Below, one piece after another: positions 42,492-50,880 of a DNA stretch of 64,000 bases. A model generated the notes under the pieces. That model had not been told where the DNA came from, ran no database searches, and worked only from the letters and a program-made list of their open reading frames with translations. The stretch spans positions 496,001-560,000 of the forward strand of contig NZ_JAYGJQ010000002.1 in assembly GCF_035013165.1 (NCBI RefSeq). Direction: 5' to 3'. Numbering within the stretch: position 1 is the stretch's first letter; each line of letters starts with the position of its first letter. Position numbers and translations under genes: made by a program. Source of the DNA: Bacteriovorax sp. PP10. GTDB lineage: Bacteria; Bdellovibrionota; Bacteriovoracia; Bacteriovoracales; Bacteriovoracaceae.

Positions 42492-43148
42492 ATGCAAATT
42501 ACCGATAAAAAAGTGGAAGAGTATTGCATCTCTAAAAGTAACCTTCCCTCGAAAGATTGTTTAGCTATTGAAGAGTACACACGCGCCAACGTCCATGGGG
42601 CAGGAATGCTGATTGGAAAAATGGAAGCTTCTTTCATTGGATTCTTACTAAAATCTATTAAAGCAAAACGCGTTTTAGAGCTTGGGACCTTTACTGGGTA
42701 CTCAGCTTTAACAATGGCAGAACAGCTTCCAGCTGATGGAGAAGTCATCACTGTGGATATCAATCAAGAGACTGTAGCACTTGCCAAGGACTTTTGGGGG
42801 AAATCTGAGCACGGTCACAAAATTAAAAGTGTTTTAGGAAGTGGTCTGGATATCATTCCAACTCTGACTGGAAAGTTTGATTTTGTTTTTATCGATGCGG
42901 ACAAAAGAAATTATATTGATTACTTAAAACTAACTGTTCCAATGCTTTCGCCTAATGGAATGATCGTTATTGATAACGTTTTATGGGGTGGAGCTGTTCT
43001 TCCGGATGTGGTGCTTGATTTAACTCAACACAGAGATAGAAATACAGAGTTCATTCGTTTGGTGAATGATTATGTAGCGGCGTCTGATGATCTTTATGGG
43101 ACGTTGATGCCGATAAGAGATGGAATGTTTTTAATTCAAAGAAAATAG
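42492..43148 (+). CDS. SAM-dependent O-methyltransferase (COMT-like, methyltransferase family 3)
   Basis: 218 aa. SAM-binding motif LELGTFTGYSALTMAE, acidic residue in VITVDINQET, metal-binding DADKRNYIDY and VIDNVLWGG follow the caffeoyl-CoA O-methyltransferase family. Bacterial members methylate catechol-like small molecules; the substrate here is unknown. AAGGA precedes the ATG. It is divergent from the DAHP synthase gene, with 81 bases between. Confidence 0.88.
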   Translation: MQITDKKVEEYCISKSNLPSKDCLAIEEYTRANVHGAGMLIGKMEASFIGFLLKSIKAKRVLELGTFTGYSALTMAEQLPADGEVITVDINQETVALAKDFWGKSEHGHKIKSVLGSGLDIIPTLTGKFDFVFIDADKRNYIDYLKLTVPMLSPNGMIVIDNVLWGGAVLPDVVLDLTQHRDRNTEFIRLVNDYVAASDDLYGTLMPIRDGMFLIQRK

Positions 43149-43167
43149 AATTTATCTTCCTATACTG

Positions 43168-43194
43168 ACCTCTGAGTAACATCAGAGGTTTTTT
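43168..43194 (+). terminator. Intrinsic terminator after the O-methyltransferase gene
   Basis: ACCTCTGA (43168-43175), GTAACA loop, TCAGAGGT (43182-43189) and a T-run. Its CTCTGAG/CAGAG sequences recur at 43271-43277 and 43321-43327 in front of the RAYT gene. Confidence 0.8.
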
Positions 43195-43341
43195 CATTTC
43201 TTCACTTAAACTTTCATTCGTTCAATATTTGAAATAATCCAATCATTTTTTAATCTCTTCATTCCGAAGTCTCTGAGAATTCATTGAGTCATTAGTTAGT
43301 TGTTATCTGCCTAAATTGCACTCAGAGGGGCAGGAGCGAAT

Positions 43342-44004
43342 ATGAAAAAATTAAGAAAGCACACTCAGTTAAATTTCCTCAATCTAAAACGCGCAGGAAG
43401 ACCTGCTATTCACGATGTGGGGATTCGACATGTGAGAAGATTTAGATTGAAAAGAGCAAGCTCACTTCATCTCACAATAAAAGTCAGGGAGAATAAGGCA
43501 GATATTCAATCAAAGCGGATTTTAAAGGCCCTTCATCATGCGATAAAGAGGGCCAGAATGAAAGGACTGAAAATTGTGCATTATACGTTGGAGTATAATC
43601 ATGTGCATTTACTGGTGGAGAGTGTGGATAATAAGACACTTCATAAAGGGATGCAGGCCTTTGGGATTACGATTGCTAAGGCGATCAATAAGATTAAGAG
43701 GACGAAAGGGACGGTTTATAAAAATCGATATCATTTAAGATTGATAAGTTCTCCTAGGCAATTGAGAAATGTGCTTCATTATATTTTCAATAATGGAGTT
43801 AAGCATAAAAGAACAAGTTCGAAGATTGATCTTTTTAACTCGATGATTGCTGAGGCGAAAATTAATGTGCTTTATCCAAAAGAGGCGAAAAAGATTTGGG
43901 CAGATGTTCAAAAGAATGAATTTTTGAAGGCCTTTCAAATAGACCTCTTCCGGATTTTAAGTCCCGGAGAGATCTATTTTAAAAGTATAAGTTATATTGT
44001 TTAA
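43342..44004 (+). CDS. REP-associated tyrosine transposase-like (RAYT, Y1 HUH) protein
   Basis: 220 aa. The HUH motif is seen as NHVHLLVE and the catalytic Tyr is probably in VYKNRYH, near HYIFNNGVKH. This is the TnpA_REP/RAYT branch of the Y1 transposases, whose members act on short palindromic repeats. The N-terminal 45 residues (LNLKRAGRPAIHD) are typical too. GGGGCAGGAG precedes the ATG. No terminal repeats of an element are visible, and the gene is intact. It is likely domesticated, acting on REP-type sequences elsewhere in the genome. Confidence 0.85.
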   Translation: MKKLRKHTQLNFLNLKRAGRPAIHDVGIRHVRRFRLKRASSLHLTIKVRENKADIQSKRILKALHHAIKRARMKGLKIVHYTLEYNHVHLLVESVDNKTLHKGMQAFGITIAKAINKIKRTKGTVYKNRYHLRLISSPRQLRNVLHYIFNNGVKHKRTSSKIDLFNSMIAEAKINVLYPKEAKKIWADVQKNEFLKAFQIDLFRILSPGEIYFKSISYIV

Positions 44005-44014
44005 GGTCATGGAC

Positions 44015-44959
44015 TTATAAATAATAGCACTCACCAGCTCTTGTATAGTGGCATACTTTTTCCTTAACAACGGGCGGGGGAGTTGGAAATTCACATTTAC
44101 GAGTTCTGCAGAAAGTTGATTTAACTTCGATCTTCTTTGCTGCTGGAAATTCACATAAACGAGTTTTGCAGAAAGTTGATTTAAGTTCGCCTTTCTTTGT
44201 TACAGGGAACTCACATAAACGAGTCTTGCAAAAAGTTGCTTGAAGGCCGGCATTCTTCATAACTGGCATTGAAGCGCCCATTACACTGTCTGAGAAGTAA
44301 AGAGAGTCAACTTTGAAAGTCGCAAGATCCTGTCCTGGATTACCACAGTTACGACTTGGGCATTTCCCTGGAGGAGTACTGATTGAGTAAGACTCACCAA
44401 TATTTAATGCGCTTGCATTCAGGTTTTTATATGAAATTGCATAATCAAAGTTATCAGTATCAAGTGTTGTTAGTTTGAAAATTTGATCAATCGCCTTTCC
44501 ACCGTCAATTAAATGAAGAGCGTATGTATCATTTTTTGTTCCAAAAACTTTATAGCTTTCAATTGTGCTGCCATTAGGTTGAATAAGATCTTCTACGTAT
44601 TCAATTTTTGGATTCACCAGAGTCACTCCCGACATAATTAAAACGCCATCTTGCTCAAAGTGTCCTGAGTAAACATCCCCAGTTAAATCAAAAGGAGCAG
44701 CAATAAATTTTTCCAGGTCAAATGGAGCTGGAACAAATGTTAAGAACGTTGTGTCCTGAAGGTTTACGATTTGATCTTTAACAGCTTTTGATAGATCAAA
44801 AGTTAAAACCATCTGCTTATTGTGAACTTTATGGAACATTGGAAGGTGATAAGCGTAAACTTTGTCCTTACCAAAAAGAACCATTCCGTGAGTGGCATCA
44901 ACGGCCATTGCACTTAGAGAAAAAAGACAAGTAGCAAGTAATGTAATTAGAACTTTCAT
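44015..44959 (-). CDS. Secreted protein with three 20-residue Cys repeats
   Basis: 314 aa. Signal peptide (MKVLITLLATCLFSLSAMA). The first 220 residues match no known domain. Near the C-terminus a 20-residue unit occurs three times, with TFCKTRLCEFP, TFCKTRLCEFP and TFCRTRKCEFP in register, followed by a shorter VCHYTRAGECYYL. Each unit has C-x4-C and would form a small disulfide loop. Two further Cys occur in PGKCPSRNCGN. The function is unknown; binding or structural roles are possible. Confidence 0.7.
   Translation of the reverse strand: MKVLITLLATCLFSLSAMAVDATHGMVLFGKDKVYAYHLPMFHKVHNKQMVLTFDLSKAVKDQIVNLQDTTFLTFVPAPFDLEKFIAAPFDLTGDVYSGHFEQDGVLIMSGVTLVNPKIEYVEDLIQPNGSTIESYKVFGTKNDTYALHLIDGGKAIDQIFKLTTLDTDNFDYAISYKNLNASALNIGESYSISTPPGKCPSRNCGNPGQDLATFKVDSLYFSDSVMGASMPVMKNAGLQATFCKTRLCEFPVTKKGELKSTFCKTRLCEFPAAKKIEVKSTFCRTRKCEFPTPPPVVKEKVCHYTRAGECYYL
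44085..44253. repeat. 60-bp tandem repeat, about 2.8 copies, inside the secreted protein gene
   Basis: Three copies in register with period 60 (for example TTCACATTTAC/TTCACATAAAC and GAGTTCTGCAGAAAG/GAGTTTTGCAGAAAG at 60-base steps from about 44091). The last copy is partial and more divergent. It encodes the 20-residue Cys unit and keeps the frame. Confidence 0.8.
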
Positions 44960-45045
44960 TTGTAACCCCCTTTGAAAGTAAAGCTAAGGTAAATCAGGAG
45001 ATTCCAGTTGAATAATTCATAATAATGATTTATATATGAATATAA

Positions 45046-45900
45046 ATGAGTTTACTGCACCCAAATCTAGTAGCATTCATGGCCGTCGTTGAGAGGAAAA
45101 CTGTTCAAGACGCTGCCAAAAAAATAGGACTCACCCAAACGGGTGTGACCCAGAGAATTCGCTCGCTGGAGAAAGAACTTCAAACCACATTATTTATTCG
45201 CTCAAGGACGGGCATGAGGCTTACCACGGAAGGTGAATCTCTTCATCGATACTGCCAAAGTGCCAGTGAGCTGGAAGGCCAGCTGGTGTTTCAATCAACT
45301 CAACAGGAAATCAGGTTAACCATCAGCGGGCCTTCAAGTCTGATGCGATCGAGAGTGATTCCGAGTGTGTCCACCATCTTAAAAAAGTATCCATTCCTTC
45401 GAGTGCAGTTTGATTTAATGGATCTGCAGTCGGCGATTTATAAATTAAAAAGTGGATCATCTCAGATTGTTTTAGTCAGAAGCGGAGTTGTCTCGCTGGA
45501 GATGGATTCGAAAATGATGAAAGCAGAAAAATATCTTTTAGTCGGCCCTGTCGCTTGGAAAAAACGCACGATTAAAGACATCGTCAAAACTGAAACCATT
45601 ATTGATTTCGATGAAAATGATAACTACACGTTTGAGTTTTTAGAAAAGTTTCATTTGTCTTCTGAAACCAAATCTTCAAGGCATTTTGTCAACAACACGG
45701 ACGCGCTGGCATCTATGATTTCTCTTGAAGCAGGCTATAGTGTTTTGGCCGAAGATCAGGCCTTAGAATTGATCAAACGCCATGAACTCATTGACTTAAT
45801 GCCAGGCAAATTCCTGGATCTATCTGATATTTGTTTGGCATGGTATCCCAGACCTGAAATGGCGGGTTATTTTAAAGATATTTTAGCTGCTCTCAAATAG
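45046..45900 (+). CDS. LysR-type transcriptional regulator
   Basis: 284 aa. N-terminal winged helix-turn-helix (VQDAAKKIGLTQTGVTQRIRSLEKELQTTLF), which is the LysR signature, then a substrate-binding-like domain (about residues 88-284). Members bind a small-molecule co-inducer and control a nearby or divergent gene. Divergent to it is the secreted Cys-repeat protein gene (86 bases apart) and a methyltransferase follows downstream; either could be the target. No clear ribosome-binding site precedes the ATG. Confidence 0.88.
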   Translation: MSLLHPNLVAFMAVVERKTVQDAAKKIGLTQTGVTQRIRSLEKELQTTLFIRSRTGMRLTTEGESLHRYCQSASELEGQLVFQSTQQEIRLTISGPSSLMRSRVIPSVSTILKKYPFLRVQFDLMDLQSAIYKLKSGSSQIVLVRSGVVSLEMDSKMMKAEKYLLVGPVAWKKRTIKDIVKTETIIDFDENDNYTFEFLEKFHLSSETKSSRHFVNNTDALASMISLEAGYSVLAEDQALELIKRHELIDLMPGKFLDLSDICLAWYPRPEMAGYFKDILAALK

Positions 45901-45972
45901 AGTTTCATTGCTAAAATCCACCTCCAGTGGCAAAGTACGCGAACTTTCATTAACAGAAAATAGAGGCCTTTC

Positions 45973-46704
45973 ATGACTGATAAAAAATCAGATTCTACTC
46001 CTATAGCTTTAGAAGCTTATGAAAAAATCGCGGAAGGTTTTTCTGAGCGTGCTCCTGCTAAAGCAGAGAATGCTTACATTGAACAACCGGCCATGAGAAA
46101 TGCAGTTGGGAATGTTCGTGGAATGAAAATTTTTGAAGCAGGTTGTGGACCGGGAATTTTAGCTGAGTACTTAGTGCATGAAGGTGCAAAAGTTGTGGCC
46201 TTTGATGTAAGTCCAAAAATGATTGAGCTTGCTAAAAAAAGAGTTCCACAGAATGCGACTTTTTTTGTTGCAGATATGGCAAAACATTTGCCGGTTGATC
46301 AAGATGGGCAATTTGATATGGTCGTAGCGTCGCTATCAATTGACTATATTGAAAACTGGGCCATTCCTCTAAGTGAATTTTATCGATTACTAAAACCAAA
46401 AGGTAAGTTTATTTTTACCATTCAACATCCCATAGGTTCTTGGAATTGGTACAAACCAACTTCGGCCTTCGGAGTTCAGTATGTTGAAGCTTCGTGGAAG
46501 GGTTTTACAGACGAGCCGGTGACAATGCCGGATTATTACCGTTCTTTTTCAGAAGTCATAAACCCCCTCATTACTGCGGGATTTAAAATTTTAAAGATTG
46601 AAGACCTCAAGCCTATCGATGCATTAAGAACACTGGATCCATACAAGTTTGGGAAATACTCTAAACTCGCAACATTTATGTGCGTAATTGTTGAAAAGGA
46701 ATAG
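45973..46704 (+). CDS. Class I SAM-dependent methyltransferase
   Basis: 243 aa. SAM-binding motif I FEAGCGPGILAEYL, motif II VVAFDVSPKMIELAKKR and FDMVVASLSIDYIENW follow the small-molecule methyltransferase (Methyltransf_11/25) fold. The later segment FIFTIQHPIGSWNWYKPTS occurs in family members acting on small molecules. The substrate is unknown. GAGGCC precedes the ATG. It follows the LysR gene by 72 bases and may be regulated by it. Confidence 0.8.
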   Translation: MTDKKSDSTPIALEAYEKIAEGFSERAPAKAENAYIEQPAMRNAVGNVRGMKIFEAGCGPGILAEYLVHEGAKVVAFDVSPKMIELAKKRVPQNATFFVADMAKHLPVDQDGQFDMVVASLSIDYIENWAIPLSEFYRLLKPKGKFIFTIQHPIGSWNWYKPTSAFGVQYVEASWKGFTDEPVTMPDYYRSFSEVINPLITAGFKILKIEDLKPIDALRTLDPYKFGKYSKLATFMCVIVEKE

Positions 46705-46768
46705 CGACAATTTTGGAAACTTCTCCTAGAATGTACGGTAACCAACTTATTACTTATGGAGCCTATTG

Positions 46769-48664
46769 GTGTCAGCAAAACCTGAGAACGAACAAAGTCA
46801 GACGAATCGCTATAAATTTTTATTAGCGCTTTCAGCTTTAGGAGTTGTGTATGGAGACATTGGGACCAGCCCACTGTACGCACTTAAAGAAGCTTTTCAT
46901 CACGGCCACAATATTGGTTTATCAGAAAACAATGTGTACGGGATCTTATCTCTTATCTTTTGGTCACTGATTATCGTTATCTCAATCAAGTATCTTCGTT
47001 ACGTTTTAAAAGCAGACAATAAAGGCGAAGGGGGAATCCTTGCTTTAACGGCGCTTGTAACTCCAAGATCAGACAAACATCTTTCAAAAAGAAGAAACCT
47101 CATCAGACTTGGTCTTTTCGGTACAGCATTACTTTACGGTGATGGAATGATCACTCCTTCGATTTCCGTTTTATCAGCGGTAGAAGGACTAGAGCTGATC
47201 ACACCGGTTTTTTCTCCCTACATTATTCCTATTACATGTTTAATCTTAGTCGGATTATTTTCTGTTCAAAAATATGGAACAGAGTTGGTTGGAAAAATCT
47301 TCGGACCGTTAACTCTTTTTTGGTTTTTAACTTTAGGTGCACTAGGAATTTATAACATCATCAAAGTTCCAATGGTTCTTGTTTCAATGAACCCTTGGTA
47401 TGCGTACCAATTTTTTGCAATCAATACATGGGATGGATTTTTCGTTCTCGGTTCAGTATTCCTGGTTGTAACGGGTGGGGAAGCGCTTTACTCGGATCTT
47501 GGTCACTTTGGACGTCAGCCGATTCAACGAGCTTGGTTCTTCGTTGTTCTTCCCTGTTTAATTTTAAATTACTTCGGACAAGGGGCGCTGATCACTCACA
47601 ACCCTCTGGCCGCAAAAAATCCGTTTTTCCTTATGGCGCCTCCGTGGATGTTAACTCCACTGGTAATTCTGGCGACACTTTCAACCGTTATTGCTTCTCA
47701 AGCTTTAATCACCGGAGTGTTCTCGATTACGATGCAGGCCGTGCAGCTTGGATACATTCCAAGAGTTTTAATTGAGCACACATCAGCTAAAGAGTTCGGA
47801 CAAATTTATGTAAAGAGTATGAACAGGATCTTAATGATCGCCTGTATCTTACTGGTTATCTTCTTTAAAACTTCAAGTAACCTTGCTGCCGCTTACGGGA
47901 TTGCTGTAACGACAACCATGGGCGTAACGACTATTTTATTCTACTTAGTTGCTAGACAAAAATGGAGATGGAGTAAATTTAAGGCCGGAACTATTTGTGG
48001 TTTCTTCTTAATCGTCGACTTATCTTTCTGGGGAGCAAACCTGGTAAAAGTTTTAGACGGTGGATGGGTTCCATTAGCGGTTGGGGTTTTAATTTTCGTA
48101 ATGATGACGACTTGGAAAAAAGGCCGCAAGCTTTTAGGCCAGAGAATCAGAGACGAAGTTATTCCTTTGAGTCTGTTTTTAGATAAGATCGACAGAGAAA
48201 AGCCTTTTAGAAATCCAGGGATCGCTATTTATATGGCCAGTGGATTAAAAGACACTCCATACGCTCTAATTCAAAGTTATGAGCACTATAAATCAATTCA
48301 TCAGCGTTTGATCTTCCTTTCAGTTGTGACGGAAGAAATTCCACAAGTGCCGCAATCAAGACGTGTAGAAGTCAATGATATCGGTCACGGCTGTTACACT
48401 GTGTTTATTCACTACGGTTATATGGAAAGACCAAACATTCCTAAAGAACTTGATCAGTTAATGATCGGGGATATTTTACTTAATCCGAATGAAGCGACAT
48501 ACTTTATCGGGAAAGAAAAACTTTTCGCTACAGATAAGCCTGGTATGGCCCTTTGGCGTGAAAAACTATTCGCTTTCCAGACAGCTAACGCTCAGGACGC
48601 GACAACTTTCTTCCAGTTACCAAGAAAGCGTGTAATGGAAATTGGGGTTCAGGTCGAATTGTAA
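46769..48664 (+). CDS. kup: Low-affinity K+ uptake protein Kup
   Basis: 631 aa, normal length. The family N-terminus LGVVYGDIGTSPLYALKEAF and segments ADNKGEGGILALTALV, FGTALLYGDGMITPSISVLSA and GGEALYSDLGHFG are all typical Kup motifs, with twelve membrane segments and a soluble C-terminal part. It imports K+ with H+. Two starts are adjacent, TTG 46766 and GTG 46769; TGGAG at 46757-46761 spaces better to GTG 46769. A lipoprotein gene follows 14 bases downstream and may be cotranscribed. Confidence 0.93.
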   Translation: MSAKPENEQSQTNRYKFLLALSALGVVYGDIGTSPLYALKEAFHHGHNIGLSENNVYGILSLIFWSLIIVISIKYLRYVLKADNKGEGGILALTALVTPRSDKHLSKRRNLIRLGLFGTALLYGDGMITPSISVLSAVEGLELITPVFSPYIIPITCLILVGLFSVQKYGTELVGKIFGPLTLFWFLTLGALGIYNIIKVPMVLVSMNPWYAYQFFAINTWDGFFVLGSVFLVVTGGEALYSDLGHFGRQPIQRAWFFVVLPCLILNYFGQGALITHNPLAAKNPFFLMAPPWMLTPLVILATLSTVIASQALITGVFSITMQAVQLGYIPRVLIEHTSAKEFGQIYVKSMNRILMIACILLVIFFKTSSNLAAAYGIAVTTTMGVTTILFYLVARQKWRWSKFKAGTICGFFLIVDLSFWGANLVKVLDGGWVPLAVGVLIFVMMTTWKKGRKLLGQRIRDEVIPLSLFLDKIDREKPFRNPGIAIYMASGLKDTPYALIQSYEHYKSIHQRLIFLSVVTEEIPQVPQSRRVEVNDIGHGCYTVFIHYGYMERPNIPKELDQLMIGDILLNPNEATYFIGKEKLFATDKPGMALWREKLFAFQTANAQDATTFFQLPRKRVMEIGVQVEL

Positions 48665-48678
48665 TTTTTGGAGACTCT

Positions 48679-49173
48679 ATGAAATCTAAGTTAATGATTC
48701 TTTCAGTTTTAACATTAGCAGCTTCATGTTCATCAGTAGATTCTATCAATAAGAATCCTGCTTGCGTGGTGTGGAAAGATCAAAAATACTTAGGGCCATA
48801 TTCAACTGAAGTGACGGAATCAAAAGCAGCATGGAGTGGATCTTGTAGAGGAGCTCACTGGAAGTGCCGCACTGTCGATGTCTCGTTTGATGAAAATAAA
48901 AATGTTTTACTGAACGGTGAGACAACGATCGGCAAGATTGAAGATGTGAACTTTAGTTACTCATTAAAAAAAGAAACGGCCGATCAGAAGCCGTTGATCA
49001 CTTATACAGCACTTCGCGCTTATCCAACGCTTAAAGAAGTACGCGCATCTGTAACAGGTGCTGATGTATCAGAAGAGGCGATTTATCACTATAATGACAA
49101 ATGCTCGACTGAGCAGGCGATCATTGGTGGAATTGCTCTTGGAATGATTGCAGAAATTCAAAAAGAAAAATAA
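48679..49173 (+). CDS. Lipoprotein of unknown function
   Basis: 164 aa. Lipoprotein signal MKSKLMILSVLTLAASC with C17 lipidated. The mature part has several further Cys (ACVVW, SGSCRGAHWKC, DKC) that may pair, and ends with a hydrophobic stretch (AIIGGIALGMIAEI). No domain is recognised. It follows kup closely with its own GGAG site, so probably the same transcript. Confidence 0.65.
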   Translation: MKSKLMILSVLTLAASCSSVDSINKNPACVVWKDQKYLGPYSTEVTESKAAWSGSCRGAHWKCRTVDVSFDENKNVLLNGETTIGKIEDVNFSYSLKKETADQKPLITYTALRAYPTLKEVRASVTGADVSEEAIYHYNDKCSTEQAIIGGIALGMIAEIQKEK

Positions 49174-49182
49174 GAAATTTTA

Positions 49183-49797
49183 TTAAATAGCATCGTAAGT
49201 AAGCTCGATTTCTTTATCGACGCCGCCTACCTTGATAATTTCCAACGTACATTTTGCATCTACACAGGGAAGAATAAACTTACCATTTTCGTTTTTGATT
49301 TGCTCCCAGTTATTTCTAACCAGTGCTTTTCTTAACGGATAAATTTCTGCCAACTGCTCTCTATCAGATTGGAAAGCAGACATGATAGTTGAGGCCTGGC
49401 GGAAAGCATGGTGAGGCAGCGCTGCTTGAATTCTTTTAGGGGTCATATTGATCACGATAATCTTGTGCGTGCAATTCGACATAATGTAACGGATTTCTGT
49501 TCCACTGCCAGTAACTACACCTTGTTTGATGGTTTGTTTATTAAGGTCTTTTTCAAGTGGGGTCATAGATCTAAAGCGTTTTTTATCCTGGATAAAAAGG
49601 CCTTTATTGTTAGTGAAGTTTTGTGTGCAGCCATTTTCTTTTACTTGAAGTGCTGGTGCAGCTGTTTCTTCTACTGTGGAAACAGACATGACTGGTGCCG
49701 ATTTCGGAGGATTATTTAAATCTACTGCGGGAATTTTCTCTTGAGAAAAAGAATTTAGTGACGACGTTAAAAGAAATATTGCAGTTAATGTTTTCAT
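49183..49797 (-). CDS. Secreted protein of unknown function
   Basis: 204 aa. Signal peptide (MKTLTAIFLLTSSLNSFS). The mature N-terminus is Pro/Ala/Val-rich and disordered in appearance, and the rest (from about residue 55) is a compact region with Cys pairs (NGCTQ, NCTHK, PCVDAKC). No family is recognised. It converges with the lipoprotein gene 48679 with 9 bases between, and no terminator is visible there. Confidence 0.6.
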   Translation of the reverse strand: MKTLTAIFLLTSSLNSFSQEKIPAVDLNNPPKSAPVMSVSTVEETAAPALQVKENGCTQNFTNNKGLFIQDKKRFRSMTPLEKDLNKQTIKQGVVTGSGTEIRYIMSNCTHKIIVINMTPKRIQAALPHHAFRQASTIMSAFQSDREQLAEIYPLRKALVRNNWEQIKNENGKFILPCVDAKCTLEIIKVGGVDKEIELTYDAI

Positions 49798-49880
49798 AAA
49801 ATCCTCTAGTCTTTAAAGCTAATCCCGCTCTCGTAGATTATTGTATCATGGTCCTGGTCATTGAGAAAATGTCCTCAGAT

Positions 49881-50822
49881 TTACGCCCACTTATCAGTGT
49901 ATTCAATCAGCTTACTTGTAATCCCTTTCTCAGAAAGAGAGTGGCCAGCATCAGCGATTAAATGCAGTTCTGCTTCAGGGAAAGCGCGGTGAAGTGCCCA
50001 TGCACTATCGGCAGGACAAACGACATCGTAACGACCTTGAACAATGACAGTCGGGATATGACGGATTTTATCAACGTTATTGATAAGCCAGTTATCTTCT
50101 GTGAAAAATCCTTTATTCGTAAAGTAGTGGCATTCAATACGTGCAAAAGCATCAGCGAAGTCATCTTCACCAAATCTTGCAGCGAAATCTGAATCAGGAA
50201 TCAGTTTTGAGGTTGATCCTTCCCATACTGACCATGCGTGTGCGGCTTCTTTTCTCACACTTGCTTCAGGACTTGTTAAACGTTTATAAAACGCCTGCAC
50301 GAAATCGTGACGTTCGTTTTCAGGGATTGGCTTAACATACGACTCCCAAGCATCAGGATAAATTCTTGAGCAGCCTTCCTGGTAAAACCAGTCGATTTCT
50401 TTTTTTCTTAGAAGAAAGATTCCACGAAGGAAAAGTTCCGTACAAACAGAAGGGTGAGTGATCGAGTAGGCAAGAGCAAGAGTTGACCCCCATGAACCAC
50501 CAAACACTGACCATTTTTCAATTTTTAAGTGATTGCGAATTTTTTCTGTATCGGCAACCAGATCCCAAGTTGTATTGTCTTTTAGTTCAGCAAATGGAGT
50601 GCTCTTTCCACATCCTCTTTGATCAAATAAAACGATTCTCCATTTTTTTGGATCGAAATATCTGCGCATGCTATCTGTGATCCCACCACCTGGTCCACCG
50701 TGAAGAAAAACGACTGGTTTTCCATTGGGATTTCCTGCTTCTTCAAAATAAATATTGTGCAGGTCTGAGACTTTTAAAAAGCCTGTATTGTAGGGTTTTA
50801 GTTCAGGGTACATTTCCAACAT
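49881..50822 (-). CDS. pip: Prolyl iminopeptidase (S33 alpha/beta hydrolase)
   Basis: 313 aa, normal length. Oxyanion motif HGGPGGG, nucleophile Ser in GGSWGSTLAL, Asp in QGRYDVVCP and His in DAGHSLSE complete the triad. FDQRGCGKSTPF is the other family mark. It releases N-terminal proline from peptides, fitting a proteolytic lifestyle. No signal peptide, so cytoplasmic. Divergent from the DNA polymerase gene with 58 bases between. Confidence 0.93.
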   Translation of the reverse strand: MLEMYPELKPYNTGFLKVSDLHNIYFEEAGNPNGKPVVFLHGGPGGGITDSMRRYFDPKKWRIVLFDQRGCGKSTPFAELKDNTTWDLVADTEKIRNHLKIEKWSVFGGSWGSTLALAYSITHPSVCTELFLRGIFLLRKKEIDWFYQEGCSRIYPDAWESYVKPIPENERHDFVQAFYKRLTSPEASVRKEAAHAWSVWEGSTSKLIPDSDFAARFGEDDFADAFARIECHYFTNKGFFTEDNWLINNVDKIRHIPTVIVQGRYDVVCPADSAWALHRAFPEAELHLIADAGHSLSEKGITSKLIEYTDKWA

Positions 50823-50880
50823 TATCTACCTCTTTCGTATTTTCTTTTATTTCAAAATTGATAGGGGTATTCTAGCCCAG

